Assembly: GCA_039029195.1 (NCBI GenBank)
Contig: JBCCGR010000023.1
Span: 1-64,000 of the forward strand
Source of the DNA: JBCCGR01 sp039029195
GTDB lineage: Bacteria; Pseudomonadota; Alphaproteobacteria; Rhizobiales; Rhizobiaceae
Reading direction: 5' to 3'
DNA: 64,000 bases
The notes below the pieces were generated by a model. That model did no database searches. It saw only the letters and a list, made by a program, of their open reading frames with translations, and was not told the DNA's origin. Each line of letters starts with the position of its first letter. The first letter of the stretch is position 1. Of the stretch, positions 40,852 to 49,483 are shown in pieces. Both the position numbers and the translations under genes were made by a program.

Positions 40852-41910
40852 CTACGCCCCCACATTCACCTTGTTGAACCGGTTGGCCGCAAGCGTTGGT
40901 AAACCGCTCATCAGCGCTGCGAAGTAACGCCGCTTCTGGAAATATCCGTTGAGCGAAATTCGCGGCAGCGCGGTCAGATGCTCCGAATGGGCTGGATAGA
41001 GAACGCCCGGACGGGTGGTGACTGCGGTCTGAAATCCAACTTCTACAGCAAGGCCAAAGTCCCTTGGACCCGCCGCCTCTTTGTAGCCATAGGGGTAGGC
41101 AAAATGCTTGGGCATGGTGCCAATTTCGGAGGCCAGAACCTGTGCGCTTTGCTTCATCTGAGCGCGCGCATCATCCTCAGACAGCCTTGCAACCGCATAG
41201 TGATGCACGGTGTGCGCTCCCAGCGAGCAAAGCGGGTCATCTGTGAGTTGCTTTAGTTGCGACCACGTCATGATTTCGCGTGCGCGGAGCGCATCAAGAT
41301 CGATCTTGTACATCCAGCAGATGTCACGGAGCCACCGCTCCTGCTCCTCTTCCGCCAGATCGTGGGTCATGTAGTGGGCGATATTGTCGAACGCTGCATA
41401 TTTTTCAGACAAAGAAGCGCATTCAATCGTCTGCGTGCCTTCAGCGGTGGAGGCTGCAATGCGATCACGCTGGCGCAGCAGTTCCTCCAGCCCCTCCCAC
41501 CAGAGGCACGCTGTGCCATCCACCAGGCCGGAGGCGATGTAGATCGTGTAGGGCGCATCGTACTTCCGCAGGATCGGAGCAGCATGTTCCAGATTGTCGC
41601 GATAGCCATCATCAAATGTGATTGCCACAAAACGGCGCCCTCGCTTCGGTGATAAAAGCCGTTCCGGCACCTCATCCATCGGAACGATATCCCAGCGTTT
41701 GGCGCGGATGTATTTGAGCGTGTCTTCGAGAAATTCGGGCGTCACGGACAAGTGCTTGTTGGGCGCGAAATCGTGCCCCACGTCGGGCCGCACATGATGC
41801 AGCATCAGCACAGCCCCTCGCCCCCCAAAGAACGGGCGTGCGAGCGTTGCGGCACCCGACAGGCGAAGGCCAGCAAGTGCGGTTTTGAAGAGAAAATTGC
41901 GCGTGCTCAA
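40852..41910 (-). CDS. Polysaccharide deacetylase family protein
   Basis: A 352-residue protein with a NodB-type deacetylase domain. Seen: MLHHVRPD, motif 1 TFDDGYRDN, motif 2 as SLGAHTVHHYAVARLSEDDARAQM (HxxHH-like), and FAYPYGYKEAAGPRD. It removes N- or O-acetyl groups from a polysaccharide, here presumably the exopolysaccharide made by the adjacent genes. No ATG is near the conserved start; a TTG at 41910 is proposed, its TTGA overlapping the stop of an upstream open frame. A longer frame (to 42126) runs through an intergenic repeat and is not credible. Confidence 0.85.
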   Translation of the reverse strand: MSTRNFLFKTALAGLRLSGAATLARPFFGGRGAVLMLHHVRPDVGHDFAPNKHLSVTPEFLEDTLKYIRAKRWDIVPMDEVPERLLSPKRGRRFVAITFDDGYRDNLEHAAPILRKYDAPYTIYIASGLVDGTACLWWEGLEELLRQRDRIAASTAEGTQTIECASLSEKYAAFDNIAHYMTHDLAEEEQERWLRDICWMYKIDLDALRAREIMTWSQLKQLTDDPLCSLGAHTVHHYAVARLSEDDARAQMKQSAQVLASEIGTMPKHFAYPYGYKEAAGPRDFGLAVEVGFQTAVTTRPGVLYPAHSEHLTALPRISLNGYFQKRRYFAALMSGLPTLAANRFNKVNVGA

Positions 41911-42236
41911 TGTGTGGTTTCCGCACTGGAGGCCACGGGAAAAACCGCAAATCCAGTTTCGCTCAGTAACACAAGGCGATGCCGCTCGGACGACACATTC
42001 TCGCCACTCACCAGGGTTGTAAGCTCCGAAGAGCCCACCCTTTTTGTGCCACCTTCGGGCCATTTGCGCGGCACGCGAAAATGTGACCCGGAGGCCCATT
42101 CCGTGAAATTGCAACACCTTCCCCAATTGAGAGCGAACGGAATAGGTTCCCGGATCTCGATCTCGCGGTGGTACCGCTCAATCGGTCCGAGAATGACAGT
42201 CGAGAGGATTGGGGGACCTGACCTGGCGAAATGCAT
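41907..42236 (-). CDS. Possible small hypothetical protein or relic upstream of the deacetylase gene
   Basis: A 109-codon frame from ATG at 42236 to a TGA overlapping the deacetylase TTG start. It contains the whole family A repeat copy 2 (residues about 46-65: TEWASGSHFRVPRKWPEGG) in the middle of otherwise coding-like sequence. I recognise no family and no good Shine-Dalgarno is visible. It may be a short gene carrying a repeat insertion, a decaying gene, or chance. Confidence 0.28.
   Translation of the reverse strand: MHFARSGPPILSTVILGPIERYHREIEIREPIPFALNWGRCCNFTEWASGSHFRVPRKWPEGGTKRVGSSELTTLVSGENVSSERHRLVLLSETGFAVFPVASSAETTH
42046..42102 (-). repeat. Repeat family A copy 2 (minus orientation)
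   Basis: Its complement reads GGAATGGGCCTCCGGGTCAC ATTTTCGCGTGCCGCGCAAA TGGCCCGAAGGTGGCAC; most positions match copy 1 at 24309-24364. It lies in the 437-bp divergent region between the deacetylase and GNAT genes. Confidence 0.75.
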
Positions 42237-42347
42237 CTTTAGTTCAGCGCTTCGATCTTGGTGATTAAACAGTCGCTAGCCTAGTCAACGAATGTTTAGA
42301 ATTTGTTTGATAGATCAGTCGCTCACCTGATTTCTGTGCGAGCGTCC

Positions 42348-43589
42348 ATGTCTGATCAGTCCATCACTGTTGCACGCGCCAGGCATGAGGAGACGCAAAG
42401 CACCGGTGTTGGCGACCTCCCCTTTTTTCAGACATCATCATTCGGGCGCATCAGGGTCGATATTCACACCGATCTGACGGCCATCGAAAGCGTGTGGCGA
42501 AGCTTCCACAAAACCGGAATTTCCACGTTCTATCAGTGTTTTGACTGGAATTCTGAATGGGTGCGCAGCGTTGGTTCACTCGAAGGCGCCGTGCCGCAGA
42601 TTGCCGTAGGCTGGCAAAACGACAAGCCGCTTTTCCTGTTGCCGATGATCATCCGCAAGCGCGGCCCGTTTCGTTTGCTGTGCTGGATCGGTGACAGCCA
42701 CTTCAACTTCAAATGCGGCATCTATGACCCGCACTTTCTGTCAACCGCACGCCCGGATGACATCAGGTCAGTCTTTTCGCATCTCAAGGAGCGGCTCCCA
42801 CCTATTGATGCGATCGAACTGTGTTGCCAGCCGCTTCTGATTGATGGACAGGCAAATCCGCTTGCGGTGTTGAACCGTCAGGAATCGCCCAATCATGCAT
42901 TTGCGATGGACTTGGCAAATACGTTCGATGCCGTGCTCGCCGCGCACAATGGCAAGAAAAAGCGAAAAAAGTTCCGCTGGCAAGTTCGAACGCTGGAAGA
43001 GAATGGTGGCGCAAAACTGATCTGTGCCACGACAGTTACGGAAACCAACCGCATTCTTGATGCCGCCTTTCGCCAGCTCAAAGTGCGCCTCAATCAACGC
43101 GGCATATTCAATGTGTTTGAAGACCCAGGCATTGAGAGCTTTATTCGGGCCAGTGCTGAAAACAGCTTTACGACCAATGAACGCAGCATGGCGTTCTATG
43201 GACTTGAAATCGATGATGAAATTCGCGCCACTTTCGTGGGCGGGATGCATGGGAAACACTTTTCCGGTTGCTTCAACTCCATGGCCATGGATGAATTTAC
43301 ACGGGTGAGCCCCGGTGAAATGCTGCTCTATCTCATGATCGAAGATCTGGTGAAAAAGGGTTTCACTTCACTGGACCTTGGTCGTGGTGAGGAGCGGTAC
43401 AAATCGTCCTGGTGCAACACGATTGTTCCGATGTTCGAAAGCTTCATACCGCTGCGCAAACGGGCTATTGCGCTTTCAGCCTATGAATGGAGCAAAGTCG
43501 CGCTCAAACGCGGCGTTCGGCAAAACCCGATGCTTTGGGAACAGGCTAAGAAAGTGCGCAAAGCGGTGAAGCGGCGGCACGTGGGGTAG
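42348..43589 (+). CDS. GNAT-family acyltransferase of the exopolysaccharide locus (Acetyltransf_6/CelD-like)
   Basis: A 413-residue cytoplasmic protein with two GNAT-like halves, as in FemAB/CelD-type proteins. Seen: a first half with WNSEWVRSVG, RLLCWIGDSHFNFKCGIYDPHFL, then KKRKKFRWQVRTLEENGG and the conserved C-terminal GCFNSMAMDEFTRVSPGEMLLYLMIEDLVKKGFTSLDLGRGEERYKSSW. It probably transfers an acyl group during polysaccharide synthesis; the acceptor is unknown. The ATG at 42348 is chosen; the frame extends to 42303. Convergent with wzc-like gene. Confidence 0.85.
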   Translation: MSDQSITVARARHEETQSTGVGDLPFFQTSSFGRIRVDIHTDLTAIESVWRSFHKTGISTFYQCFDWNSEWVRSVGSLEGAVPQIAVGWQNDKPLFLLPMIIRKRGPFRLLCWIGDSHFNFKCGIYDPHFLSTARPDDIRSVFSHLKERLPPIDAIELCCQPLLIDGQANPLAVLNRQESPNHAFAMDLANTFDAVLAAHNGKKKRKKFRWQVRTLEENGGAKLICATTVTETNRILDAAFRQLKVRLNQRGIFNVFEDPGIESFIRASAENSFTTNERSMAFYGLEIDDEIRATFVGGMHGKHFSGCFNSMAMDEFTRVSPGEMLLYLMIEDLVKKGFTSLDLGRGEERYKSSWCNTIVPMFESFIPLRKRAIALSAYEWSKVALKRGVRQNPMLWEQAKKVRKAVKRRHVG

Positions 43590-43704
43590 TCAGGGGTCCG
43601 CTCCGCCAAATCTGCTTCCCTGACGTGTGGCAGCATTCGATCCCTAAACAGCTCCGAAGCAAACACTTACGCAGAAGTTTGCCTCTGCTTAGCACAAACA
43701 ATTG

Positions 43705-45828
43705 CTATGCAGCGCACGTCCCCATCATCTGACGTTCTTCCAGTGTTGGCTGAAGCGTGATGGGTGATTTAAAGCCTGCCTGGGTCAACAGTTCGCCAGC
43801 CAGTTTCACCGTCCCCTTGCGATCGTCGATCTGGTTGATCACGTTGACCGTGTTGGGCTTTGAAATCTTGGAGAGGCCCGCCACATCGGCGGCTCCGCAA
43901 TCGATGAGCACATAGTCGTAGGTCTCATCAAGCGCATCGAAGATCATGTAAAGCCGCTCATGGGCCGCTGCTGCATCTTCGGCCTTGGCGAGACCCGTTG
44001 GAATGATGTGGGCGTGCGAGCAGGCATCCGAGTGAATAACGTCTGCGAAGGAGGCACGACCGGCCAATAGATCCTTGATGCCCGCTTCCTTCGGGTTGCT
44101 CAGCATGGTTTTGCTTGAAGCACCCTGCCCGGTGAGGTCAACCACGACAACACTGGATCCCTTGGAGGCCAGATAACGAGCCAGAAGCACGGTTCCCTCA
44201 GAACCCGATGCGCCCTCCGGCGACAACATGGCAACGCGCGCAGCGCCCAGCATGGCAATCGACTGGGCCGCTGGGACCGCGCCCTCAATGGCCCTGTCGG
44301 CTTCAGCCGTCGGTTCCTGAGATTTTGCTGCTGCGACAGCAATCACTTCCTCTTTCGAAGAGGCGTCCTCGATCGCTGCATCTTCCTCTTTGGCTGCGGA
44401 ACGCACCGCCGGTGCGACGGCGGGCACGGGTCGGCCCATCAGTTCAACAGCCAAAACGCCGATGATGCCAAGCATCATGGATCCCAGGAACGTGGCGATC
44501 AGGATGGGCAGTTTTTTCGGGAAGTAGGGATCGGACGGCTGAACCGCCGTGGAGATCACTCGCGCATCGGCAGGCGACACCTTGGCGCCTTTGCCGGTGG
44601 TCGCGTCATTATATTTCAGAAGATAGGTCTGCAGCAGCTCACGACGGGCATTGGCTTCACGCTCCAGCGCACGCAGCTCCACCTGAGCTTCTTCCACCCG
44701 GGCAGCTTCGGCCTTCAAGCCGTTGACGCTGGACAGAAGATCCTTTTCGCGGGCGCGGGCGATGCGGGCATCGCTTTCAAGACTTGCGAGCACCTTGCGC
44801 GCCTCGCTCCTGATCTGAGCATCCAGATTAACGAGTTGCGAATTCAGGCGACGAATGCGGGGATGACCGGAAAGCAGCGTGGTTGAAAGATCAGCGATCT
44901 GGGATTTGAGCGCCACCTGACGCTCGCGCAGCCGCTGGATCAACTGGGATTCCAGCACCCGGGAAAGCGATTCCACCGAACCGCCCTGCTCCAGCACGGA
45001 GCGAATGGTTTTAGCCTGCGAAACGGCATCAGACCGTTGCGCACGCACTCGGGCGAGTTCATTCGAAAGATCACCAAGCTGCTGCGTTGCCAAGGTCGCA
45101 TTGTTGCGTCCGATAAGAACGTCGGACTGGCCACGGAAATTCGCGACCGCTGCTTCTGCGGCCTTCACATCCGCGCGCAGCTTATCCAGTTCCTGCTCCA
45201 GCACCTGCACCTGGTTCGGGTCGACGCCACGTTTGGCGATCTCCTGAAGGCGCAAATATTCGGTCACGATGGCTTTTGGCACTTCGGCCGCAATGCGTGG
45301 ATTTTCTGAGCGGAACTGCACGGCAACAATGCGCGAGCGTTCGACCTGATAGACCTTCAATTTCTCGAAAAAGGTTTTGAGCACCCGTTCCTGCTGGGTC
45401 TGCTCGGTCGGGTCCTTCACCAGACCCAATTGCACCAGAATGCCGGTCACAAACGATGTGCGCAGTGCCTTGTCGAATTCCGGCATCTTGGCAAGATCCA
45501 GATCGACAACCACCTTGCGCGCAATGTCACGCGACTGAAGGATTTGTTCCTGCGAGGCCACATCTTCCTGATCAACCGCGGCACGGGTCCCCAGCTGACG
45601 GGCGGAATCATTGCGTGAAAGAACCGCATCGCGATTGACAATGTGGACCCGTGTCTCAGCACGGTAGAGCGGCGTCATGAATTGGAGAACGACAAACACA
45701 AGCGCCGTGAGCACCAGGCTCACAACAAATATAGCACCAATCCGGCTTCGCAGCGCACCCAACAGGCCGGCGAGATCCAGATCCTGTTGAGGTTCTGCAC
45801 GACTGGCCATCTGATTGTTTGCGGTCAT
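43705..45828 (-). CDS. Wzc/ExoP-like polysaccharide co-polymerase with degenerate kinase domain
   Basis: A 707-residue inner-membrane protein. Order: Wzz domain with first helix at about 30-50 and TPLYRAETRVHIV, a long periplasmic coiled coil (about 190-410), second helix at 438-462 (YFPKKLPILIATFLGSMMLG), then a cytoplasmic BY-kinase-like ATPase domain from about 525. In that domain Walker A' (VVVVDLTGQ) and Walker B (YDYVLIDCGAAD) survive, but the P-loop reads SPEGASGSEGT without its lysine, and the Tyr-rich C-terminal tail is absent. It controls chain length and export with the Wza-like protein. Divergent from the Wza-like gene. Confidence 0.88.
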   Translation of the reverse strand: MTANNQMASRAEPQQDLDLAGLLGALRSRIGAIFVVSLVLTALVFVVLQFMTPLYRAETRVHIVNRDAVLSRNDSARQLGTRAAVDQEDVASQEQILQSRDIARKVVVDLDLAKMPEFDKALRTSFVTGILVQLGLVKDPTEQTQQERVLKTFFEKLKVYQVERSRIVAVQFRSENPRIAAEVPKAIVTEYLRLQEIAKRGVDPNQVQVLEQELDKLRADVKAAEAAVANFRGQSDVLIGRNNATLATQQLGDLSNELARVRAQRSDAVSQAKTIRSVLEQGGSVESLSRVLESQLIQRLRERQVALKSQIADLSTTLLSGHPRIRRLNSQLVNLDAQIRSEARKVLASLESDARIARAREKDLLSSVNGLKAEAARVEEAQVELRALEREANARRELLQTYLLKYNDATTGKGAKVSPADARVISTAVQPSDPYFPKKLPILIATFLGSMMLGIIGVLAVELMGRPVPAVAPAVRSAAKEEDAAIEDASSKEEVIAVAAAKSQEPTAEADRAIEGAVPAAQSIAMLGAARVAMLSPEGASGSEGTVLLARYLASKGSSVVVVDLTGQGASSKTMLSNPKEAGIKDLLAGRASFADVIHSDACSHAHIIPTGLAKAEDAAAAHERLYMIFDALDETYDYVLIDCGAADVAGLSKISKPNTVNVINQIDDRKGTVKLAGELLTQAGFKSPITLQPTLEERQMMGTCAA

Positions 45829-45965
45829 CAACACCAACTCCAGACAAAGATTGGCGCGATAATGATCTGTTAAGGTAACCGCGAGGTTAATGCCGCGGAA
45901 TTCCTCACCTTTGCAATTCTTTCACCGAATTTGATCGGGATGCGCAAAACCGCCTTTACACCAAA

Positions 45966-45973
45966 TTAACCAT
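45966..45973 (+). promoter_or_regulatory. TTAACCAT, possible CtrA half-site
   Basis: TTAACCAT lies in the 250-bp divergent region between the Wzc-like and Wza-like genes. It equals the CtrA half-site reported in alphaproteobacteria; an 8-mer alone is weak evidence. Confidence 0.25.
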
Positions 45974-46078
45974 AACCGGCTGATATGCGCGGGAGGCCCG
46001 CCGCGTGGCGGACTGCGATTTGTTGCTGTGGAACCGCCTGCATGAGCGTTCCGCCGGTTGGTGAGTTGAGGAACATTG

Positions 46079-46654
46079 ATGATGGCCAGAACCTTGTCCC
46101 GAGTATTGGGTCTTGCCGGATTGCTGCTGGCAGTCGGGATTTCCGGATGTGCCACTTACCATCCCCCTGCTCCGGCCTTTCATGAAATTCTCACCCAGCC
46201 TTATGTGCTTGATTCCGGCGACCGGTTGCGGGTTACGGTGTTTGAACAAAGCAATCTGACCAACACCTATGTGGTCGACAAGGCCGGATACATTGCCTTC
46301 CCGCTGGTTGGATCTGTCCCGGCACGTGGCCACACCATCAAGCAGATGGAAGGCCAGCTCGCCCAAAAGCTTGCTCAGGGCTATATCCGCTCGCCAGATG
46401 TCAGCGTCGAGGTTGACCGCTATCGTCCGTTCTTTGTGATGGGTGAAGTGTCCAACTCCGGCCAATATACCTATGTGCCTGGAATGACGGTGCAGAATGC
46501 AATTGCCATTGCCGGCGGCTTCAGCCCTCGCGGCAATCAGGAATCGGTCGATATCACCCGCCACATCAACGGCAAAGTCATGACCGGCCGCGTGCCGACC
46601 ACCGATCCCATCATGCCGGGCGACACCATCCATGTGCGGGAACGCTGGTTTTAA
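46079..46654 (+). CDS. Polysaccharide export lipoprotein, Wza/ExoF-like
   Basis: A 191-residue lipoprotein with signal peptide and lipobox ISGC near residue 22, then the Poly_export domain (YVLDSGDRLRVTVFEQSNLTNTYVVDKAGYIAFPLVGSVPARGHTIKQMEGQLAQKL) and an SLBB domain (RPFFVMGEVSNSGQYTYVPGMTVQNAIAIAGGFSPRGN, PGDTIHV). It forms the outer-membrane export channel for exopolysaccharide. It is short compared with Wza, as in rhizobial types. ATG at 46079 has GAGGAA upstream; another ATG follows one codon later. Glycosyltransferase follows after 39 bp. Confidence 0.92.
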   Translation: MMARTLSRVLGLAGLLLAVGISGCATYHPPAPAFHEILTQPYVLDSGDRLRVTVFEQSNLTNTYVVDKAGYIAFPLVGSVPARGHTIKQMEGQLAQKLAQGYIRSPDVSVEVDRYRPFFVMGEVSNSGQYTYVPGMTVQNAIAIAGGFSPRGNQESVDITRHINGKVMTGRVPTTDPIMPGDTIHVRERWF

Positions 46655-46693
46655 CCGCCGATTGATTTCGGCGGAACAAGGGGTGGATACCAG

Positions 46694-47827
46694 ATGACGG
46701 CGCCGCTGCGCATCGTGCATTGTTTTCGGTCCCCAATCGGCGGCATATTTCGCCATGTTCGCGATCTTATTGATGTCCAGCACGAGCAAGGACACCAAAT
46801 CGGTATCTTGTGCGACAACAATACTGGCGGTGCGCACGAAGAATCCCTGTTCGACGAAGTGCGGCCAAAGCTTGCACTTGGCCTGCACCGCATCAAAATC
46901 AGGCGCACTATCAATCCCACCGATCTTATCGGTGTTTACAATTCCTATCGGGAAATCAGATCCTTAAAGCCGGATGTGCTGCATTCGCACGGCGCCAAGG
47001 GCGGCGCTTATGCAAGGCTCATCGGTACTTTGCTACGCATGACAGGCCAAAAGACCGCAAGGCTCTATTGTCCTCACGGTGGCAGCATCCACTTCGACCA
47101 CACGAAGCTCTCGGGCCGGATCTATTTCTTAATAGAGCGGTTTCTGGAGCGCTTCACCGACGGGCTGATTTTTGTCAGCGAGTATGAGCGTGATGGCTAC
47201 GCCCGGAAGGTTGGAAAACCACGCTGCGCCACCAGCCTCGTCTATAACGGTTTGAAAAAGCACGAATTCGAGCCGGTCGACACCATCGAAGAGGCGGCCG
47301 ATTTTCTCTACATCGGTATGATGCGGGACCTCAAAGGGCCCGATCTGTTTCTCCACGCGCTTCAACACCTGAACGCCAAAGGTCGCGTCACCGCGCACAT
47401 GGTGGGCGACGGGCCGGATCTTGAAAAATACCACACCATGGCGCGGGATTGCGGTCTCGGAGAGGTTTTGACGTTTCACGGATCCATGCCCGCGCGGCAG
47501 GCATTTGCTTTGGCTGAACACGTGGTGGTGCCCAGTCGTGCGGAATCCATGCCCTACATTGTTCTGGAAGCCATTGCGGCGGGAAAGCCACTTCTGGCAA
47601 CGGATGTGGGTGGCGTACCTGAAATATTCGGCCCTTACCGCACCCGTCTTGTTAAGCCCGACGATGCGGTGGCTCTTGGCGATGCCATGCAAACCGTGCT
47701 TTCAAACCCTGCTCGGCTTTCTGAGGCTGAAGAATTGAAGGACCGTGTCCAAGGCATATTCAGCGCAACCGAAATGGCAAAGACCGTGGGCCAGGTCTAT
47801 GCGGAGACGATAGAGCGATTGCGGTAG
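46694..47827 (+). CDS. Glycosyltransferase family 4
   Basis: A 377-residue GT-B enzyme. Seen: VHCFRSPIGGIFRHVRDL (acceptor side), HSHGAKGGAYARLIG, YCPHGGSIHFD, then the C-terminal donor domain with YIGMMRDLKGPDLFLHAL, HMVGDGPD and the E-x7-E motif in RAESMPYIVLEAIAAGKPLLATDVGG. It adds a sugar from a nucleotide donor to the lipid-linked exopolysaccharide precursor. Sugar specificity cannot be told. It is the only dedicated glycosyltransferase in the visible locus apart from the initiating transferase. Confidence 0.92.
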   Translation: MTAPLRIVHCFRSPIGGIFRHVRDLIDVQHEQGHQIGILCDNNTGGAHEESLFDEVRPKLALGLHRIKIRRTINPTDLIGVYNSYREIRSLKPDVLHSHGAKGGAYARLIGTLLRMTGQKTARLYCPHGGSIHFDHTKLSGRIYFLIERFLERFTDGLIFVSEYERDGYARKVGKPRCATSLVYNGLKKHEFEPVDTIEEAADFLYIGMMRDLKGPDLFLHALQHLNAKGRVTAHMVGDGPDLEKYHTMARDCGLGEVLTFHGSMPARQAFALAEHVVVPSRAESMPYIVLEAIAAGKPLLATDVGGVPEIFGPYRTRLVKPDDAVALGDAMQTVLSNPARLSEAEELKDRVQGIFSATEMAKTVGQVYAETIERLR

Positions 47828-47938
47828 CGAAACTCTCAATCAGGCCGCGAATTCTCTCCTGATCTCAAAGGTTTTTTCACTCATTTGGCGTAAGGCTCGT
47901 CCCAACGGGTGGTCGGGAGACGAGAAAGACGGGACAGT

Positions 47939-49483
47939 ATGAGTGAAGTTGATCCCAAATTGACCTTCAGCGCGCAGGCCGTGATGTCGGCCAGCATTGC
48001 CGGATCGGCCGTGGATCCACGCGATTCGGTGAAGCTCAGCAACCACGCCGAACAGATCGCCGAGCAATTTGCCGCCAATGCGATCTCACCCACGCTTCTG
48101 ACTGGTGTCGTAAGGCTCATCGAGTGGGTCGTGATTTTTCTGTTGGGCGTCGGCATCTACGCCGGTTACGTCTATCCAACTGACGGGTTCAAACTTGCCT
48201 ATCCGGTGATCTGCTTCACAGGCGCGACCCTTGCCCTGATCTCATTGCAGGCGGTGGACGCCTATCAGATTTCCTCGCTCCGCACACACACCACACAGAT
48301 GGGTCGCATTTTCGGGGCTTGGACACTGGTGTTCGGCTTCTTTGCCCTGCTCGCCTTCTTTGCCAAGGTCAGCGACGAATATTCCCGCTACTGGTTTGGA
48401 ACCTGGTTCGTCAGCGGTATGATTTTCTTCATTATCTTCCGCACGGTGATGGCCACACTTGTGCGCAAGTGGTCCCGCGACGGTCGGCTTGAGCGTCGTG
48501 CTGTGATCGTTGGCGGCGGCAAGAACGCAGAAGATCTGATCTTGTCCCTGGAAGCTCAGGCCGACAACGATATCCGAATTTGCGGTATTTTCGACGATCG
48601 CGACGGCGACCGCTCGCCTCCCATGGTGGCGGGCTACCCCAAGCTCGGCACTATTTCGGAACTTGTGGAATTCGGCCGCAAGGCGCGCATCGACATGCTG
48701 ATCGTGTCACTGCCGATCAGCGCGGAAAAGCGCGTGCTTGCCATGTTGAAAAAGGTTTGGGTGCTCCCGGTGGATATCCGCCTGTCAGCCCACACCAACA
48801 AGCTGCGGTTTCGGCCGCGGTCTTATTCCTACGTTGGCGCGGTGCCGTTTCTCGATGTGTTCGACAAACCCATCGCAGACTGGGACTCGGTGCTTAAACG
48901 CGCATTTGATGTGGTGTTGAGTTCGCTGGGCATCCTCGCGCTTTCTCCGATCTTCCTGGCAGCCGCCATCGCCATTCGCCTCGACAGCAAAGGCCCGGTG
49001 ATCTTTCGCCAGAAACGGTTCGGCTTCAACAACGAGGTGATTGAGGTCCTGAAGTTCCGCTCCATGTATCATGAGCAGTCAGACCCGGATGCGAAGAAAG
49101 TCGTCACCAAAAACGATTCCCGTGTCACAAGGGTCGGCCGCTTCATTCGCAGAACCTCGATTGATGAATTGCCCCAGCTTTTCAACGTGTTGAAGGGTGA
49201 TCTTTCGTTGGTAGGCCCACGCCCTCACGCCGTGAACGCGCACACGCAAAACCGGCTATGGGACGAGGTGGTCGATGGCTATTTCGGCCGCCACAAAGTC
49301 AAGCCGGGTGTTACTGGCTGGGCGCAGGTCAATGGCTGGCGCGGCGAGGTTGATACGGACGAGAAAATCCGCCGCCGGGTGGAATGCGACCTCTACTACA
49401 TCGAAAACTGGTCGGTTCTGTTTGACCTCTACATCGTAATGATCACGCCGTTCAAACTGCTCAACACGGAGAATGCGTATTGA
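47939..49483 (+). CDS. Undecaprenyl-phosphate sugar-1-phosphate transferase (WcaJ/ExoY-type, polyprenyl)
   Basis: A 514-residue membrane enzyme that starts repeat-unit synthesis by moving a sugar 1-phosphate onto undecaprenyl phosphate. Seen: four or five N-terminal helices, a CoA-binding-like Rossmann region (VIVGGGKNAEDLI, ICGIFDDRDGDRSPPMV), and the conserved C-terminal catalytic domain (KRAFDVVLSSLGILALSPIFL, GPVIFRQKRFGFNNEVIEVLKFRSM, IDELPQLFNVLKGDLSLVGPRPHAV, KPGVTGWAQVNGWRGE). The start is ATG at 47939; the frame is open to 47909. The stop overlaps the TTG start of the next gene. Confidence 0.93.
   Translation: MSEVDPKLTFSAQAVMSASIAGSAVDPRDSVKLSNHAEQIAEQFAANAISPTLLTGVVRLIEWVVIFLLGVGIYAGYVYPTDGFKLAYPVICFTGATLALISLQAVDAYQISSLRTHTTQMGRIFGAWTLVFGFFALLAFFAKVSDEYSRYWFGTWFVSGMIFFIIFRTVMATLVRKWSRDGRLERRAVIVGGGKNAEDLILSLEAQADNDIRICGIFDDRDGDRSPPMVAGYPKLGTISELVEFGRKARIDMLIVSLPISAEKRVLAMLKKVWVLPVDIRLSAHTNKLRFRPRSYSYVGAVPFLDVFDKPIADWDSVLKRAFDVVLSSLGILALSPIFLAAAIAIRLDSKGPVIFRQKRFGFNNEVIEVLKFRSMYHEQSDPDAKKVVTKNDSRVTRVGRFIRRTSIDELPQLFNVLKGDLSLVGPRPHAVNAHTQNRLWDEVVDGYFGRHKVKPGVTGWAQVNGWRGEVDTDEKIRRRVECDLYYIENWSVLFDLYIVMITPFKLLNTENAY

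Noticed and set aside
41911..42126. N-terminal extension of the polysaccharide deacetylase frame
   Set aside because: The extra 72 codons run through a family A repeat and do not resemble the deacetylase family; the start was moved to 41910.
45956..46888. A 310-codon open frame on the minus strand over the Wza-like gene
   Set aside because: Antisense to a recognisable export lipoprotein with signal peptide and SLBB domain; the translation is His/Arg-rich without domain features.
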